64,000 nucleotides of DNA from Rhizobiaceae bacterium (GTDB taxonomy: Bacteria; Pseudomonadota; Alphaproteobacteria; Rhizobiales; Rhizobiaceae): positions 1 to 64,000 of the forward strand of contig JAMLJA010000002.1 in assembly GCA_023953905.1 (NCBI GenBank). Reading direction: 5' to 3'. A model generated the notes under the pieces. The model did no database searches and was not told the DNA's origin. It worked only from the letters and a program-made list of their open reading frames with translations. The position numbers were made by a program, and so were the translations under genes. Below are positions 9,314-19,191 of the stretch, piece by piece; position 1 is the stretch's first letter, and each line of letters opens with the position of its first letter.

Positions 9314-10714
9314 ATGAGCGACCACAAGACCAGCAACCAGATGTGGGGTGGACGTTTCGCCTCGGGACCCGCCGCTATCATGGAAGCGATCAACGCCTCC
9401 ATTTCGTTCGACCGGAAGCTCTACGCCCAGGATATTCGCGGGTCGCTGGCCCACTCCGAAATGCTCGCAGAAACGGGCATCATTTCGAAGGCCGATCAAG
9501 AGAAAATCGCTCACGGTCTGAACACGATTTTGAAAGAGATCGAAAGCGGCGCATTCGTCTTCTCCACCAAGCTGGAAGACATCCACATGAATGTGGAAGC
9601 GCGTCTGGCAGAATTGATCGGGACGGCTGCTGGCAGACTTCATACGGCCCGTTCGCGCAACGACCAGGTGGCCCTCGATTTCCGTCTGTGGGTGAAGGAC
9701 GAATTCCAGCGCATCGCTGAAGCACTGAAGGGAATCATCGGCGTCCTTCTGGATCGCGCGGATGAACATGCGGCAACTGTAATGCCCGGTTTCACCCACC
9801 TTCAAACCGCCCAGCCCGTGACCTTCGGTCACCATTGCATGGCCTATGTGGAAATGTTCGCGCGGGACCTTTCCAGGGTGCGTGATGCGATCGAGCGTAT
9901 GAACGAGAGCCCGCTGGGGGCTGCCGCCCTCGCCGGGACGGGCTTTCCGATCGACCGTCATCAGACTGCCAAGGCGCTTGGCTTTCGAGAGCCCACCCGC
10001 AATTCGCTGGATTCGGTTTCGGATCGCGATTACGCGCTGGAATTTCTCTCGATAGCCGCCATTTGCGCGACCCATCTGTCCCGGCTTGCCGAAGAGATCG
10101 TCATCTGGTCGACCCCCCAATTCGCCTTCGTGCGCCTGTCTGACAGCTTTTCGACGGGTTCCTCGATCATGCCCCAGAAAAAGAACCCCGACGCCGCCGA
10201 ACTGGTGCGGGCCAAGACCGGACGCGTCAACGGCCATCTGGTGGGCCTGCTGACCGTCATGAAGGGTCTTCCCCTGACCTATTCAAAGGACATGCAGGAA
10301 GACAAGGAAGCCGTCTTTGACGCTGCCGAAACACTTGATCTCATGCTTGCCGCCATGACCGGAATGGTCGGCGACATGACTGTCAACGAACAGGCGATGA
10401 AGCGCGCGGCGGGGTCGGGTTATTCGACGGCGACCGATCTGGCCGACTGGCTTGTGCGCACCCTCGGCCTCCCGTTTCGCGAGGCCCATCATGTCACCGG
10501 ACGTGCTGTTGCGCTGGCTGAGCAGAAAAAGGTTGGACTTGAGAAACTGTCGCTGGATGACCTGAAAGCGATCCATAGCGACATAACCGACGACATTTTC
10601 TCAGTGCTGACGGTCCAGAATTCGGTGAAAAGCCGTAAATCCTTTGGCGGCACCGCGCCGGCTGAGGTGCGCCGCCAGATCCGCTACTGGAAGAAGCGTC
10701 TTGCGAAAGCTTGA
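9314..10714 (+). CDS. argH: argininosuccinate lyase
   Basis: A 466-residue enzyme that splits argininosuccinate to arginine and fumarate, the last step of arginine synthesis. Residues 8 onward read [11 protein letters not shown], the conserved N-terminus; the fumarase-superfamily signature [11 protein letters not shown] is at about residue 282, containing the flexible loop with the catalytic Ser. Two adjacent ATGs (9311 and 9314) are possible starts; the second is preferred by family length, without a clear ribosome-binding site to decide. It is followed 60 bases later by lptM and then lysA, an operon of amino-acid synthesis genes. Confidence 0.95.
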   Translation: MSDHKTSNQMWGGRFASGPAAIMEAINASISFDRKLYAQDIRGSLAHSEMLAETGIISKADQEKIAHGLNTILKEIESGAFVFSTKLEDIHMNVEARLAELIGTAAGRLHTARSRNDQVALDFRLWVKDEFQRIAEALKGIIGVLLDRADEHAATVMPGFTHLQTAQPVTFGHHCMAYVEMFARDLSRVRDAIERMNESPLGAAALAGTGFPIDRHQTAKALGFREPTRNSLDSVSDRDYALEFLSIAAICATHLSRLAEEIVIWSTPQFAFVRLSDSFSTGSSIMPQKKNPDAAELVRAKTGRVNGHLVGLLTVMKGLPLTYSKDMQEDKEAVFDAAETLDLMLAAMTGMVGDMTVNEQAMKRAAGSGYSTATDLADWLVRTLGLPFREAHHVTGRAVALAEQKKVGLEKLSLDDLKAIHSDITDDIFSVLTVQNSVKSRKSFGGTAPAEVRRQIRYWKKRLAKA

Positions 10715-10774
10715 TCGTGCATGTTGTCGAGAAATTCGGTAAAAGCGCCGGATCGGATATCTGAAAGAGTTTAC

Positions 10775-10981
10775 ATGCAAGCGCGCACACTGACAGTTTT
10801 GCTATGCATCGCCGCGATTGGCACGATCACCGGCTGTGGGCGCAAATCGGATCTCATCACGCCGTATCAGGCACAGGTCGAGGCGCAGAAAGCCGCGGAG
10901 AAGGACGGGCAGCCAGCCCAGCCGGCGCCCGAACAGCCTGCGAACGACAAGCGTTTTATCCTTGACGGCCTGATCGACTAG
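10775..10981 (+). CDS. lptM: small LPS-assembly lipoprotein LptM (YifL-like)
   Basis: A 68-residue lipoprotein precursor. A basic start (MQAR) leads into a short hydrophobic segment and the lipobox ITGC with the lipidated Cys at residue 21, then GRKSDLITP, the conserved LptM/YifL sequence GxKGxLxxP in a variant form. The rest is a proline/glutamine-rich tail. In E. coli LptM is an outer-membrane lipoprotein that helps oxidative folding of LptD. Its position directly ahead of lysA is typical for proteobacteria. An in-frame upstream ATG at 10721 would add a non-signal-like extension and was rejected. Confidence 0.85.
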   Translation: MQARTLTVLLCIAAIGTITGCGRKSDLITPYQAQVEAQKAAEKDGQPAQPAPEQPANDKRFILDGLID

Positions 10982-11038
10982 GCTGGAAATCCGGATCAAA
11001 CATTCTCACTGACCCTCGCTTTGTGAAGTCTGAAGCCC

Positions 11039-12307
11039 GTGAACCATTTCGAGTACCGCGACGGCGTGCTTTTTGCCGAGGATGTTGCCCTGCCGGAAAT
11101 CGCGGCAGCTGTTGGCACACCCTTCTACTGCTATTCGACGGCAACGCTCACACGCCACTTTCAGGTCTTCAGCAAGGCCTTTGCCGGGATAGACTTGCTG
11201 GTCTGCTACGCGCTCAAGGCCAACTCGAACCAGGCTGTGATCAGGACGCTCGCGAAGCTGGGCGCCGGCGCGGATGTGGTGTCGGAAGGCGAGCTGCGCC
11301 GCGCTCTTGCTGCTGGGATTCCGCCGGAAAAGATTGTCTTTTCGGGCGTGGGCAAGACCGCCAGGGAAATGGATCTCGCACTCGAGGCCGGCATCCTCTG
11401 CTTCAACGTGGAGTCGGAGCCTGAACTCGAACTGCTTTCCGCACGCGCCGTGGCGCTCGGTAAGACAGCGCCCGTTTCTCTGCGCATCAATCCCGACGTC
11501 GATGCAAAGACCCACAAGAAGATCTCGACTGGCAAGGCGGAAGACAAGTTTGGCATTCCGCTGAAGCGGGCGCGCGAGGTCTATGCCCACGCCGCTCGCC
11601 TTCCCGGTCTGAAGGTGTCGGGTGTCGATGCTCATATCGGTAGCCAGATCACTGACCTGCAGCCCTATGACGATGCCTATCGCCTAATGGCCGACCTGGT
11701 CCGCAGCTTGAAGGAGGATGGCTATGATATCGGCCATATTGACCTGGGCGGCGGACTTGGAATCCCCTACCGCACCGACAACGATCCTCCGCCCTTGCCT
11801 GACGCCTATGCCGCAATCGCGCGCAAGCATGTTGCGGATCTTGGCGTGAAGGTCATCTTCGAGCCGGGCCGCATGATTGCCGGCAACGCCGGCATCCTCG
11901 TCTCGGAGGTCATCTATGTGAAAGAAGGCGAAGCGAAGAACTTCGTCATAGTTGACGCTGCGATGAACGATCTCATACGCCCGACCCTCTATGACGCGTT
12001 TCACGATATCCGCCCGGTCGTTCAGTCGGCACCCGATGCCACGCGGATCAAGGCCGACATTGTCGGGCCGGTCTGCGAGACGGGGGACTTCATGGGACAG
12101 GACCGTGACCTTCCCTACCCCGAACCCGGCGATCTGTTGGCCATCGGCACGGCGGGCGCCTATGGCGCCGTGCAGGCGGGAACCTACAATTCACGCCTTC
12201 TGGTGCCGGAAGTTCTCGTGGATGGAGACCGCTTCCACGTCATCAGGCCACGTACCAGCTTCGAACAACTGATCGGACTGGATTCCGTGCCGGACTGGCT
12301 CGCATAG
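11039..12307 (+). CDS. lysA: diaminopimelate decarboxylase
   Basis: A 422-residue PLP enzyme that decarboxylates meso-diaminopimelate to lysine. It has VCYALKANSN with the PLP-binding Lys60, the HIGSQITDLQPY segment, the GGGLGIPY phosphate-binding loop, and the active-site region GPVCETGDFMGQDRDLP with Cys supplied across the dimer. The GTG start at 11039 gives the usual N-terminus (NHFEYRDGVLFAEDV). It ends the argH-lptM-lysA run. Confidence 0.95.
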   Translation: MNHFEYRDGVLFAEDVALPEIAAAVGTPFYCYSTATLTRHFQVFSKAFAGIDLLVCYALKANSNQAVIRTLAKLGAGADVVSEGELRRALAAGIPPEKIVFSGVGKTAREMDLALEAGILCFNVESEPELELLSARAVALGKTAPVSLRINPDVDAKTHKKISTGKAEDKFGIPLKRAREVYAHAARLPGLKVSGVDAHIGSQITDLQPYDDAYRLMADLVRSLKEDGYDIGHIDLGGGLGIPYRTDNDPPPLPDAYAAIARKHVADLGVKVIFEPGRMIAGNAGILVSEVIYVKEGEAKNFVIVDAAMNDLIRPTLYDAFHDIRPVVQSAPDATRIKADIVGPVCETGDFMGQDRDLPYPEPGDLLAIGTAGAYGAVQAGTYNSRLLVPEVLVDGDRFHVIRPRTSFEQLIGLDSVPDWLA

Positions 12308-12455
12308 GCTTACGTGAGCGTTTCTCGAAGTTAGTCGACTGCCCGCCGGGAACCCTCTTCACGTTTTTGTAGCCTGCCTCGCCTTTGCCGTGTTTGCTGC
12401 TATTGTTTGAGTCTGTAGGCGGCGCATTGTGCCGCGACCACCCGGTAAAGGGCGG

Positions 12456-15020
12456 ATGAGCGAGCAGCCTGGAGCAGACACTATCGATACCGCAGCAAGG
12501 CATCTCGGTCGTGCGCGCCTGACCACGCGACTTTCGATTCTTGTCGAGCGCCTCTGGCCGCGGCTCGTGCCGCTTGCCATTGTGGCCTGCCTGTTCGTCG
12601 CGGTGTCATGGTTTGGGGTGTTGCGGCTCTTGCCCGATATCGCGCGGATCGGCGTGGTCGGGCTCTTCGGTCTTCTCGCCCTCGCCTCGCTCTATCCCTT
12701 GCGCTCGTTTCGCCTGCCCGGCGCGGCTGATATCGATCGTCGCATCGAGCACTCGAACCAGTTGCTGCACGAACCGGTCACGGTGCAGTCGGACAGGCTC
12801 ACTGGAAACGGCGCGGGCTTCGCCGACGCTCTCTGGCGCGAACACCAGCGCCGCATGGCAGCGCGCCTGAACGACCTTTCGGGAGACCTGCCCCACACGG
12901 GCTTGCCCGACCGCGACCCATGGGGTCTTCGCGCAATTTCCGTCTTGCTGGTCGTCACCGCCTTTGCGTTCTCGTTCGGCCCCTCCGGCGGTCGCCTCGA
13001 TGATGGCTTTCACACGCATTCCAATGTCGAAACCGTGCCGGCACGTATCGACGCGTGGGTCACGCCGCCATCGTATACGCGCAAGGCGCCGATTTTCTTG
13101 ACGGCCGATGCGAACAACGCAGGTGAGGTCGTCACTGTGCCGGAAGGCAGCGAAGTGACACTGCGCGTTACCGGCGGGACGGGCAGAGAAATGCTGGGGT
13201 TCAAGAGTCCAGCCGGCGAGGTGCGGGAAATAGCGCCTCAAGGTGATGCGGCAGATGCCGCCCGCCCGCCCGCAGATCCCGCACAGATCGGCACACGGCA
13301 ATTCGCCTACCGGCTGAAAGGCGACGGCGCGCTGGCGCTGACGTCCGACGATACCGACCTTCGAAGCTGGATGTTCGCCGTCACACCGGATCAGGCCCCG
13401 ACAATCAGCTTTGTTGGCGAGCCCAAGCGCGCTGCCAACGGTACGCTCGAGGTCAGTTATGAAATCCAGGACGACTACGGCGCTGCTTCGGCGAGTGCCG
13501 AGTTTACGCTCGCGGAGCCGCAGGCAGAAGATGCGCGTCCGCTTTATGACGCGCCAGAAATGCCCCTGGCGCTGCCCCGGCGCGGCGGCGAGATCAAGCC
13601 GGTCAAGGTCACTCGCGACCTGACAGACCATGTCTGGGCCGGCGAGGCAGTCACCCTGACACTTAAAACCGTCGACGATGCCGGCAATGAGGCTGCGAGC
13701 GAAACAAAGACGTTCATCCTTCCTTCCCGTCTGTTCACCAACCCTTTGGCCAAGGCGATCGTGGAAGATCGCCAGATCCTGTCGCTCGATGCGAATCGCA
13801 AGCGGGATGTGCTCGACCTGATTGACGCCGTCACGCTGCGTCCCGAAGACACCTTCGATGACATGTCCCAATATTTGGGGCTCACGGTCGGTCGAACCCG
13901 TCTGAAACTCGCTGAAACAGACGATCAGCTTCGCGAGGTCGCCGATTATTTGTGGGAGATGGCGCTCACCATCGAGGATGGCGATCTCTCCGCCGCCGAA
14001 AAGCGTCTGCGTCAGGCTCAACAGAACCTGAAGCAGGCGCTTGAGAATGGCGCAAGCGACGAGGAAATCGACAAGTTGATGGCGGAACTGCGGGAAGCGA
14101 TGAACGACTTCCTGCGCGAACTCGCTCAGCGTGCCCAGCAGAACCAGAATCTCGCCCAGCAGATGCCGCAGAACGGGCAGGAGTTGCGCAAGAACGATCT
14201 CGACAGAATGCTGGATCAGATTGAGAACCTGGCCAAATCAGGCAATCGCGACAAGGCGCAGGAACTGCTTTCTCAGCTCCAGAACATGATGAACAACCTG
14301 CAGGCGGGTCGCCAGCAGCAGCGGCAGCAGAGCGGCCAGAATGGCGAGATGCGCCAGAAGATGGACGAGCTGGGCGAGATCATGCGCCGTCAGCAAGAAA
14401 TGATGAACGAAACCTTTGGCCTCGGCCAGCAGCAGCAGGACGAAAACGGCGACCCCCAAATGGGCGAAAATGGTCAGGATGGTCAGCAACCGGGTCAGCA
14501 GCCTGGCCGGGGCATGACGCCGGAAGAGTTTGCAGAGGCGATGCGCCAGCTTCAGCAGGGTCAGGGAAAATTGCAGCAGGATTTGCAGGGCCTGACCAAG
14601 GAGCTTGAAGGAATGGGCATTGAACCCGGCGAAGGCTTTGGCGATGCCGGTGAGGCGATGGGACAGGCCGAGGGTGCCCTTGGCCAGGGCGAAGGCGAAC
14701 GCGCCGTCGGCGAACAGGGCCGCGCGCTGGAAGCGCTTCGGCGCGGCGCCCAGAACATGATGCAGCAGATGATGCAGGCAATGCAGGGCGACGATGGCGA
14801 AGGCGAGAACGGAGGTCGCCAGCAGAATGCCGATCGTGATCCGCTCGGCAGACCTCGGGCGACGACCGGTCCCGACTATGGCGAATCGGTGAAGGTCCCG
14901 GACGAAATCGACACCCAGCGCGCCCGTCAGATTCTGGAAGCCATCCGCAAACGCCTTGGCAATGCGCTCAGTCCTGCCCTCGAGCGCGAGTATCTCGAGC
15001 GGCTGCTGGAAATGCGCTGA
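12456..15020 (+). CDS. DUF4175/TIGR02302 family membrane protein, glutamine-rich
   Basis: An 854-residue protein of the alphaproteobacterial TIGR02302/DUF4175 family, function unknown. Two N-terminal membrane segments (about residues 38-83) and a third near 165 are followed by a beta-rich periplasmic region with Ig-like repeats (about 185-440). A long helical, Gln/Met/Asn-rich stretch follows (about 500-770, with many QQ, QNG and GEG repeats), and a conserved C-terminus ends LEREYLERLLEM. A GTG at 12429 with AGGCGG six bases ahead is an equally possible start, adding nine residues. It lies 148 bases after lysA and ahead of the LTA-synthase-like gene. Long opposite-strand frames across it reflect its unusual composition, not a second gene. 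Confidence 0.88.
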   Translation: MSEQPGADTIDTAARHLGRARLTTRLSILVERLWPRLVPLAIVACLFVAVSWFGVLRLLPDIARIGVVGLFGLLALASLYPLRSFRLPGAADIDRRIEHSNQLLHEPVTVQSDRLTGNGAGFADALWREHQRRMAARLNDLSGDLPHTGLPDRDPWGLRAISVLLVVTAFAFSFGPSGGRLDDGFHTHSNVETVPARIDAWVTPPSYTRKAPIFLTADANNAGEVVTVPEGSEVTLRVTGGTGREMLGFKSPAGEVREIAPQGDAADAARPPADPAQIGTRQFAYRLKGDGALALTSDDTDLRSWMFAVTPDQAPTISFVGEPKRAANGTLEVSYEIQDDYGAASASAEFTLAEPQAEDARPLYDAPEMPLALPRRGGEIKPVKVTRDLTDHVWAGEAVTLTLKTVDDAGNEAASETKTFILPSRLFTNPLAKAIVEDRQILSLDANRKRDVLDLIDAVTLRPEDTFDDMSQYLGLTVGRTRLKLAETDDQLREVADYLWEMALTIEDGDLSAAEKRLRQAQQNLKQALENGASDEEIDKLMAELREAMNDFLRELAQRAQQNQNLAQQMPQNGQELRKNDLDRMLDQIENLAKSGNRDKAQELLSQLQNMMNNLQAGRQQQRQQSGQNGEMRQKMDELGEIMRRQQEMMNETFGLGQQQQDENGDPQMGENGQDGQQPGQQPGRGMTPEEFAEAMRQLQQGQGKLQQDLQGLTKELEGMGIEPGEGFGDAGEAMGQAEGALGQGEGERAVGEQGRALEALRRGAQNMMQQMMQAMQGDDGEGENGGRQQNADRDPLGRPRATTGPDYGESVKVPDEIDTQRARQILEAIRKRLGNALSPALEREYLERLLEMR

Positions 15021-15038
15021 CGAGCGTCTGACCGCTCG
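15021..15038 (+). terminator. Weak stem-loop after the DUF4175 gene
   Basis: CGAGCG (15021-15026) and CGCTCG (15033-15038) form a 6-bp stem with a 6-base loop immediately after the stop codon. There is no T-run, so it is only a possible transcript end. Confidence 0.35.
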
Positions 15039-15194
15039 GCGCAAAATTCTCTATCGCGTTTCCCCATGGGATCTATCCAATCCGCATAGCGTGAACGCTT
15101 AACGCGTTGCGCCCTTCACAATTTTGCCGCGTACCCTAGCTTTCATGACAGTTCGGTGACAGAGGCATGACACTGTTGGTGTGAAGGTACGTGT

Positions 15195-17171
15195 GTGAGT
15201 TTGACTGCAGCAGATGACGACACTCAGCCGGGCAATGACCCGGCTCCGGAAACGGCCCGTCCGATGTCCCGGCGCGCGTTGGCTTGCGTCAGAACGCTCT
15301 CCATCACGATCTTGATCGCGCTGTTGCTCTCCTTCTCGATCGAGATGGTGGCACGTGGCTCCGTAACCGGGGCGCTCGGCTTTCTTTTCGAGCCCTATCA
15401 GCCCGGCTGGACCACGATCGCTGTCTTCGCACTGATCTTCCTCGCGCTCGACGCGATACTGGGGCGGACCCATCAGGCCATCCTGATCGTAGCACCGCTA
15501 TTCCTCATTCTGGCCTTTGCCGGGCATCAGAAGGCCTATTACCTCGGCGACCCGCTCTACCCGACCGATTTCCTCTATGCGCGCCAGATCGTGGAATTGC
15601 TGCCTCTCCTCGTCGCGGACCGTCCGTGGCTCGCCGCGGGCATGGTGATTGCAAGCATCGCGGGGGTGTTGTTGCTCGTCTTCCTCTGGCGGCTCTGGCT
15701 TCGCAAGTTGCCACGGCTTTCGCTCGGCAATCGCGTTGCGCGCCTGATCGTTGCGCTTCCCGCATTGGCCTTTTTCGCCTCCATCATGGACTATGCGACG
15801 TTTTCCTGGACGCGCGATCGGCTGCAGATTCTGCCGATGATGTGGGACCAGAAGGAAAATTACGCCAAGAACGGTTTTCTGCTCGCCTTCGCGCTCAACG
15901 TGCCGATGGCCAAGGTTTCCGCGCCTGACGGCTATTCAGAGGAAGCGATAGCGGCGGCCCCACAACCTGCGGGCGCAGCGTCGGTTCCCCTCAATCGACC
16001 CGACATCATCATGGTCATGAGCGAGTCGTTCTGGGATCCGACGCAACTCCCCGGCACAAACATCACACCCGATCCGATGCAACATGTGCGAGAACTCCGA
16101 TCCGGCAGCGTGTTCTCGCCGGAGTTCGGCGGAATGACCGCAAATGTCGAGTTCGAAGCTCTGACAGGATTTTCCAATGCGTTCCTGCCCTATGGCAGCA
16201 TCCCTTATCAGCAATATGTGCGCGACCGTTTGCCCTCGATGGCGTCCTTCCTGAAGAGTGAGGGATACGACACCCTCGCGATCCATCCTTTTGAAGGCTG
16301 GTTCTGGAATCGCACGCCGGTCTACAAGGCCTTCGGCTTCGATCGCTTTCTCTCTGCTGAGAAACTGCCGAACATGGAGCTTCGGGGCAAGCTCGTATCG
16401 GATGCCGCCCTGACAGAACGGATTATCGCGGAAGCCGACGCGGAGACGAAACCGTTCTTCCTGTTCGCAGTAAGCCTGCAAAGTCACGGCCCCTATGAGC
16501 CGAACCGCTACGGAAACGCGACACACACAGTCTCCACGACAGGTGGACCTTGGGCGAAGGAAACCATTCTTTCCTACGCCGAAGGTATTGCCGATGCGGA
16601 CAAGGGACTGCTCGACCTCGTGGAATGGGCGCAGCGCCGCGATCGCCCCACCATTGTCGTCTTCTTCGGCGATCACCTGCCGCCTCTCGGACCCGCCTAT
16701 GTCGACACAGGCTATCTTGAAAATCCGGTGCCCGAGCGCCGCGAGGCGGCCGACAGCATGGCCCTGCACCGCGAAACACCCCTTGTGATCTGGTCGAATG
16801 ATTCGGGATCAGTGCAGAGCGGCTCAATCAGCCCAGCATTCCTGCCGCTTGAGATATTCCGCGCAGCAGGCATCCAGCATCCTTACTATACGGACTTCCT
16901 GGGACAGGTGAGGGAGCAATTCCGCGTCGTGGAGCGCAATATGCTAATTGGTGCTGACGATGCCTCGACACCGGACTGGCTGCGCGAGCCTTCACTACCG
17001 CCGCTGATCAGGGATTTCCGGTTTCTGCAGTATGATATGATGTTCGGAGGCCAGCACGCCGCCCCTGCTTATTTTCCAGAGATGTGGCCCGGCAATGAGC
17101 GGGATACGCCGCCGCACGGCGACCGAATCATCGGGTTCAATCAATTCGAAGCTGAACCTTCGGCGCTGTAA
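15195..17171 (+). CDS. LTA-synthase-like phosphoglycerol transferase, membrane sulfatase fold
   Basis: A 658-residue inner-membrane enzyme. Five hydrophobic segments fill residues about 33-200, then a periplasmic sulfatase-fold domain begins at about 268. The metal and catalytic residues of LtaS/OpgB enzymes are present: Glu277 in MSESFWD, the nucleophile Thr315 in FGGMTANVEFEALTG, His431 in LQSHGPY, and Asp493-His494 in FFGDHLPP. Such enzymes move phosphoglycerol from phosphatidylglycerol to an acceptor. In alphaproteobacteria, which lack lipoteichoic acid, a periplasmic cyclic glucan is the likely acceptor (as for CgmB), but that is inference. The start is GTG; it is monocistronic and convergent with hpt. 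Confidence 0.85.
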   Translation: MSLTAADDDTQPGNDPAPETARPMSRRALACVRTLSITILIALLLSFSIEMVARGSVTGALGFLFEPYQPGWTTIAVFALIFLALDAILGRTHQAILIVAPLFLILAFAGHQKAYYLGDPLYPTDFLYARQIVELLPLLVADRPWLAAGMVIASIAGVLLLVFLWRLWLRKLPRLSLGNRVARLIVALPALAFFASIMDYATFSWTRDRLQILPMMWDQKENYAKNGFLLAFALNVPMAKVSAPDGYSEEAIAAAPQPAGAASVPLNRPDIIMVMSESFWDPTQLPGTNITPDPMQHVRELRSGSVFSPEFGGMTANVEFEALTGFSNAFLPYGSIPYQQYVRDRLPSMASFLKSEGYDTLAIHPFEGWFWNRTPVYKAFGFDRFLSAEKLPNMELRGKLVSDAALTERIIAEADAETKPFFLFAVSLQSHGPYEPNRYGNATHTVSTTGGPWAKETILSYAEGIADADKGLLDLVEWAQRRDRPTIVVFFGDHLPPLGPAYVDTGYLENPVPERREAADSMALHRETPLVIWSNDSGSVQSGSISPAFLPLEIFRAAGIQHPYYTDFLGQVREQFRVVERNMLIGADDASTPDWLREPSLPPLIRDFRFLQYDMMFGGQHAAPAYFPEMWPGNERDTPPHGDRIIGFNQFEAEPSAL

Positions 17172-17181
17172 AATCGTCGCG

Positions 17182-17718
17182 TCAGCTCTTGACGACGCCG
17201 ACGAAAGGCAATTCGCGGAAGGCGTGGGCGACGTCCATGCCATATCCCACGACAAAATAATCGGGACATTCAAAGCCGACGAAATCGGCCTCGATGTCGG
17301 CCTGGCGGCGCATCCGCTTGTCGAGCAGGACCGCGAGCGAACAACTCTTTGCGCCGCGAGACAACATCAGTTCGCGCGCGAACTTCAATGTCTTGCCCGA
17401 CTCAAGGATGTCGTCGACAAGCAGCACGTCTCGTCCCGCGACATCGTTGTCGATGTCTCGGAGCACCCGGACTTCACCGCTTGTGGTGCCTGCGCCATAG
17501 CTTGAGATGAAGATGAACTCGACTTCCGGCGAGAGACCGACATCGTGCATCGCGCGAATGAGATCGGCGGCAAAGATGAAAGATCCCTTAAGCACCGAAA
17601 TCACCAGCAGGTCTGTATAGTCCCGCTCGGCAATAGTCTTGGCCAGTTCAAGATTGCGCCGGGCAATGGTGGAGGCGGAGTAAAGGACCTCGATCTCTTT
17701 GTCACGGACAACGGGCAT
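17182..17718 (-). CDS. hpt: hypoxanthine phosphoribosyltransferase
   Basis: A 178-residue purine-salvage enzyme joining PRPP with hypoxanthine or guanine. The PRPP-binding motif VLLVDDILESGKT lies at residues 98-110, and the flexible-loop region SSYGAGTTSGEV at 72-83. C-terminal VGFECPDYFVVGYGMD carries the purine-contact residues. It lies directly downstream (8 bases) of a small membrane protein gene on the same strand and converges on the LTA-synthase-like gene with a 10-base gap. Confidence 0.94.
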   Translation of the reverse strand: MPVVRDKEIEVLYSASTIARRNLELAKTIAERDYTDLLVISVLKGSFIFAADLIRAMHDVGLSPEVEFIFISSYGAGTTSGEVRVLRDIDNDVAGRDVLLVDDILESGKTLKFARELMLSRGAKSCSLAVLLDKRMRRQADIEADFVGFECPDYFVVGYGMDVAHAFRELPFVGVVKS

Positions 17719-17726
17719 GGCTCTTC

Positions 17727-18350
17727 CTATTGATCGAAGGCGACCGAGACGGTCCTCACTCCGTCATTAGGCATGTCGAGCCGCCCGGAAAAGCTATATT
17801 TTGCACCCGGCGCCAATGGCGTGCGCAATGTCCCCAACCTATACACCACCGTGTCGCCATCTTGCGACACCACGTGAACGGCAAGCGCAGGCACGCGTCC
17901 GGCAGCCCCGCCCGCGTTTTCAATCGTTCCGTCGACAAGGAGCGCGGGGCTTCCTTCGACACTTCCGCTGCGAGAACGGACCTCGGCGATGCGTAGATCG
18001 GGCGCTGTCACGCGCGCGTGACGAAACATGGAATGCCCACCGGAAATCCAGAAAGCTGCGACAATCGCGACGCACCCTGCCAGCCAGAATAGCGGACCTC
18101 CGTGTTGCCGCGCCCATTGCATCGGTGGGCGCGCTCGCCGGTCCAGGATCGCCATGCCGGCGTGCCCTTGCGCTTCGGAAGCCTGTCCAGACGAAACCGG
18201 CGGCGCATCGCGCGGCACCGGCTCGACTTCCATGTAATCCGCATCGATGATGTCGGCGGTTTCCGTAGACGCACGCGATCGCGCACCCGACACGGGGCGT
18301 GACGTCATCATTTCGCCGGAAACGGAGCGTGCGGTAGCGGAATCAACCAT
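17727..18350 (-). CDS. conserved single-span membrane protein, function unknown
   Basis: A 207-residue protein with a disordered, charged N-terminal cytoplasmic part (about 1-85), one membrane span (about residues 85-105, LFWLAGCVAIVAAFW) and a C-terminal periplasmic beta domain with VDGTIENAGGAAGRVPALAV, which resembles the FxLyD/DUF3426 beta-sandwich found in many MJ0042 zinc-ribbon proteins. The zinc ribbon itself (two CxxC pairs) is absent here. The gene is divergent from ftsE, a position conserved in rhizobia, and runs into hpt. No function is claimed. Confidence 0.75.
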   Translation of the reverse strand: MVDSATARSVSGEMMTSRPVSGARSRASTETADIIDADYMEVEPVPRDAPPVSSGQASEAQGHAGMAILDRRARPPMQWARQHGGPLFWLAGCVAIVAAFWISGGHSMFRHARVTAPDLRIAEVRSRSGSVEGSPALLVDGTIENAGGAAGRVPALAVHVVSQDGDTVVYRLGTLRTPLAPGAKYSFSGRLDMPNDGVRTVSVAFDQ

Positions 18351-18531
18351 GCGGGCCGCCTCTTACTCCTTGGCCACAGTCTTAAGCGGACGTAAAGGAG
18401 AATGGTTAAGAACTCTTCACCGAGTGATTTGTGAGGAGGGTCTGGATAGAAAAATTAACCGCCGGTTAACCATGCCGGACCGAATGTCGCCGGGCGCCTG
18501 CGCGGCGGCAAACACCCAGAGGCTTTGCAAC

Positions 18532-19191
18532 GTGATTCGGTTCGAGAATGTCGGCCTGAGATACGGACTCGGTCCGGAGATCCTGCGCGACATCTCCTTC
18601 GATCTGCCGTCCGGGTCTTTTCAATTTCTGAGCGGCCCGTCCGGAGCTGGCAAGACCACGTTGCTCAAACTGCTTTTCATGTCGCTCAAGCCAACGCGCG
18701 GGTTGATCAACGTATTCGGCAAGGACCGCGCACGGGTAACCCGCCAGGAGTTGCCCCTTCTTCGTCGTCGTATCGGCATCGTGTTTCAGGATTTTAGACT
18801 GCTGGACCACATGTCGACGTTCGACAATGTCGCGCTGCCGTTGCGCGTCCGCGGACGCGAAGAGGCAAGCTATCGGCAAGACGTTGCCGAACTTCTGAAG
18901 TGGGTCGGGCTCGGAGACCGCATGCATGTTCTGCCGCCGGTGCTGTCCGGTGGCGAAAAGCAGCGCGTGGCCATCGCCCGCGCATTAATCGAACAACCTG
19001 AAATCCTGCTCGCCGACGAGCCGACGGGTAATGTCGATCCGCCTCTGGCACGCCGGCTTTTGCGCCTCTTCATCGAGATGAATCGGCTGGGCACGGCAGT
19101 GGTCATAGCCACCCATGACCTCAATCTGATGGAGCAGGTGGACGCGCGACGCATGATTCTCAGCGATGGCAGGTTGGACATCTATGACTGA
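18532..19191 (+). CDS. ftsE: cell division ATP-binding protein FtsE
   Basis: A 219-residue ABC ATPase. Walker A GPSGAGKT is at residues 35-42, followed by VFQDFRLLDHMSTFDNV (Q-loop), the signature LSGGEKQR and Walker B ILLADEPTGN. With FtsX it couples ATP hydrolysis at the division septum to activation of periplasmic peptidoglycan hydrolases. The GTG at 18532 gives the exact family length and has AGAGG nine bases ahead; an open frame extends further upstream but contains no FtsE sequence. Its stop overlaps the ftsX start (ATGACTGA). Confidence 0.92.
   Translation: MIRFENVGLRYGLGPEILRDISFDLPSGSFQFLSGPSGAGKTTLLKLLFMSLKPTRGLINVFGKDRARVTRQELPLLRRRIGIVFQDFRLLDHMSTFDNVALPLRVRGREEASYRQDVAELLKWVGLGDRMHVLPPVLSGGEKQRVAIARALIEQPEILLADEPTGNVDPPLARRLLRLFIEMNRLGTAVVIATHDLNLMEQVDARRMILSDGRLDIYD

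Noticed and set aside
12606..14021. Long open frame (471 codons) on the minus strand inside the DUF4175 gene
   Set aside because: Antisense to a well-supported family protein; composition is the mirror image of a GC-rich coding strand and no start signal or family text is present.
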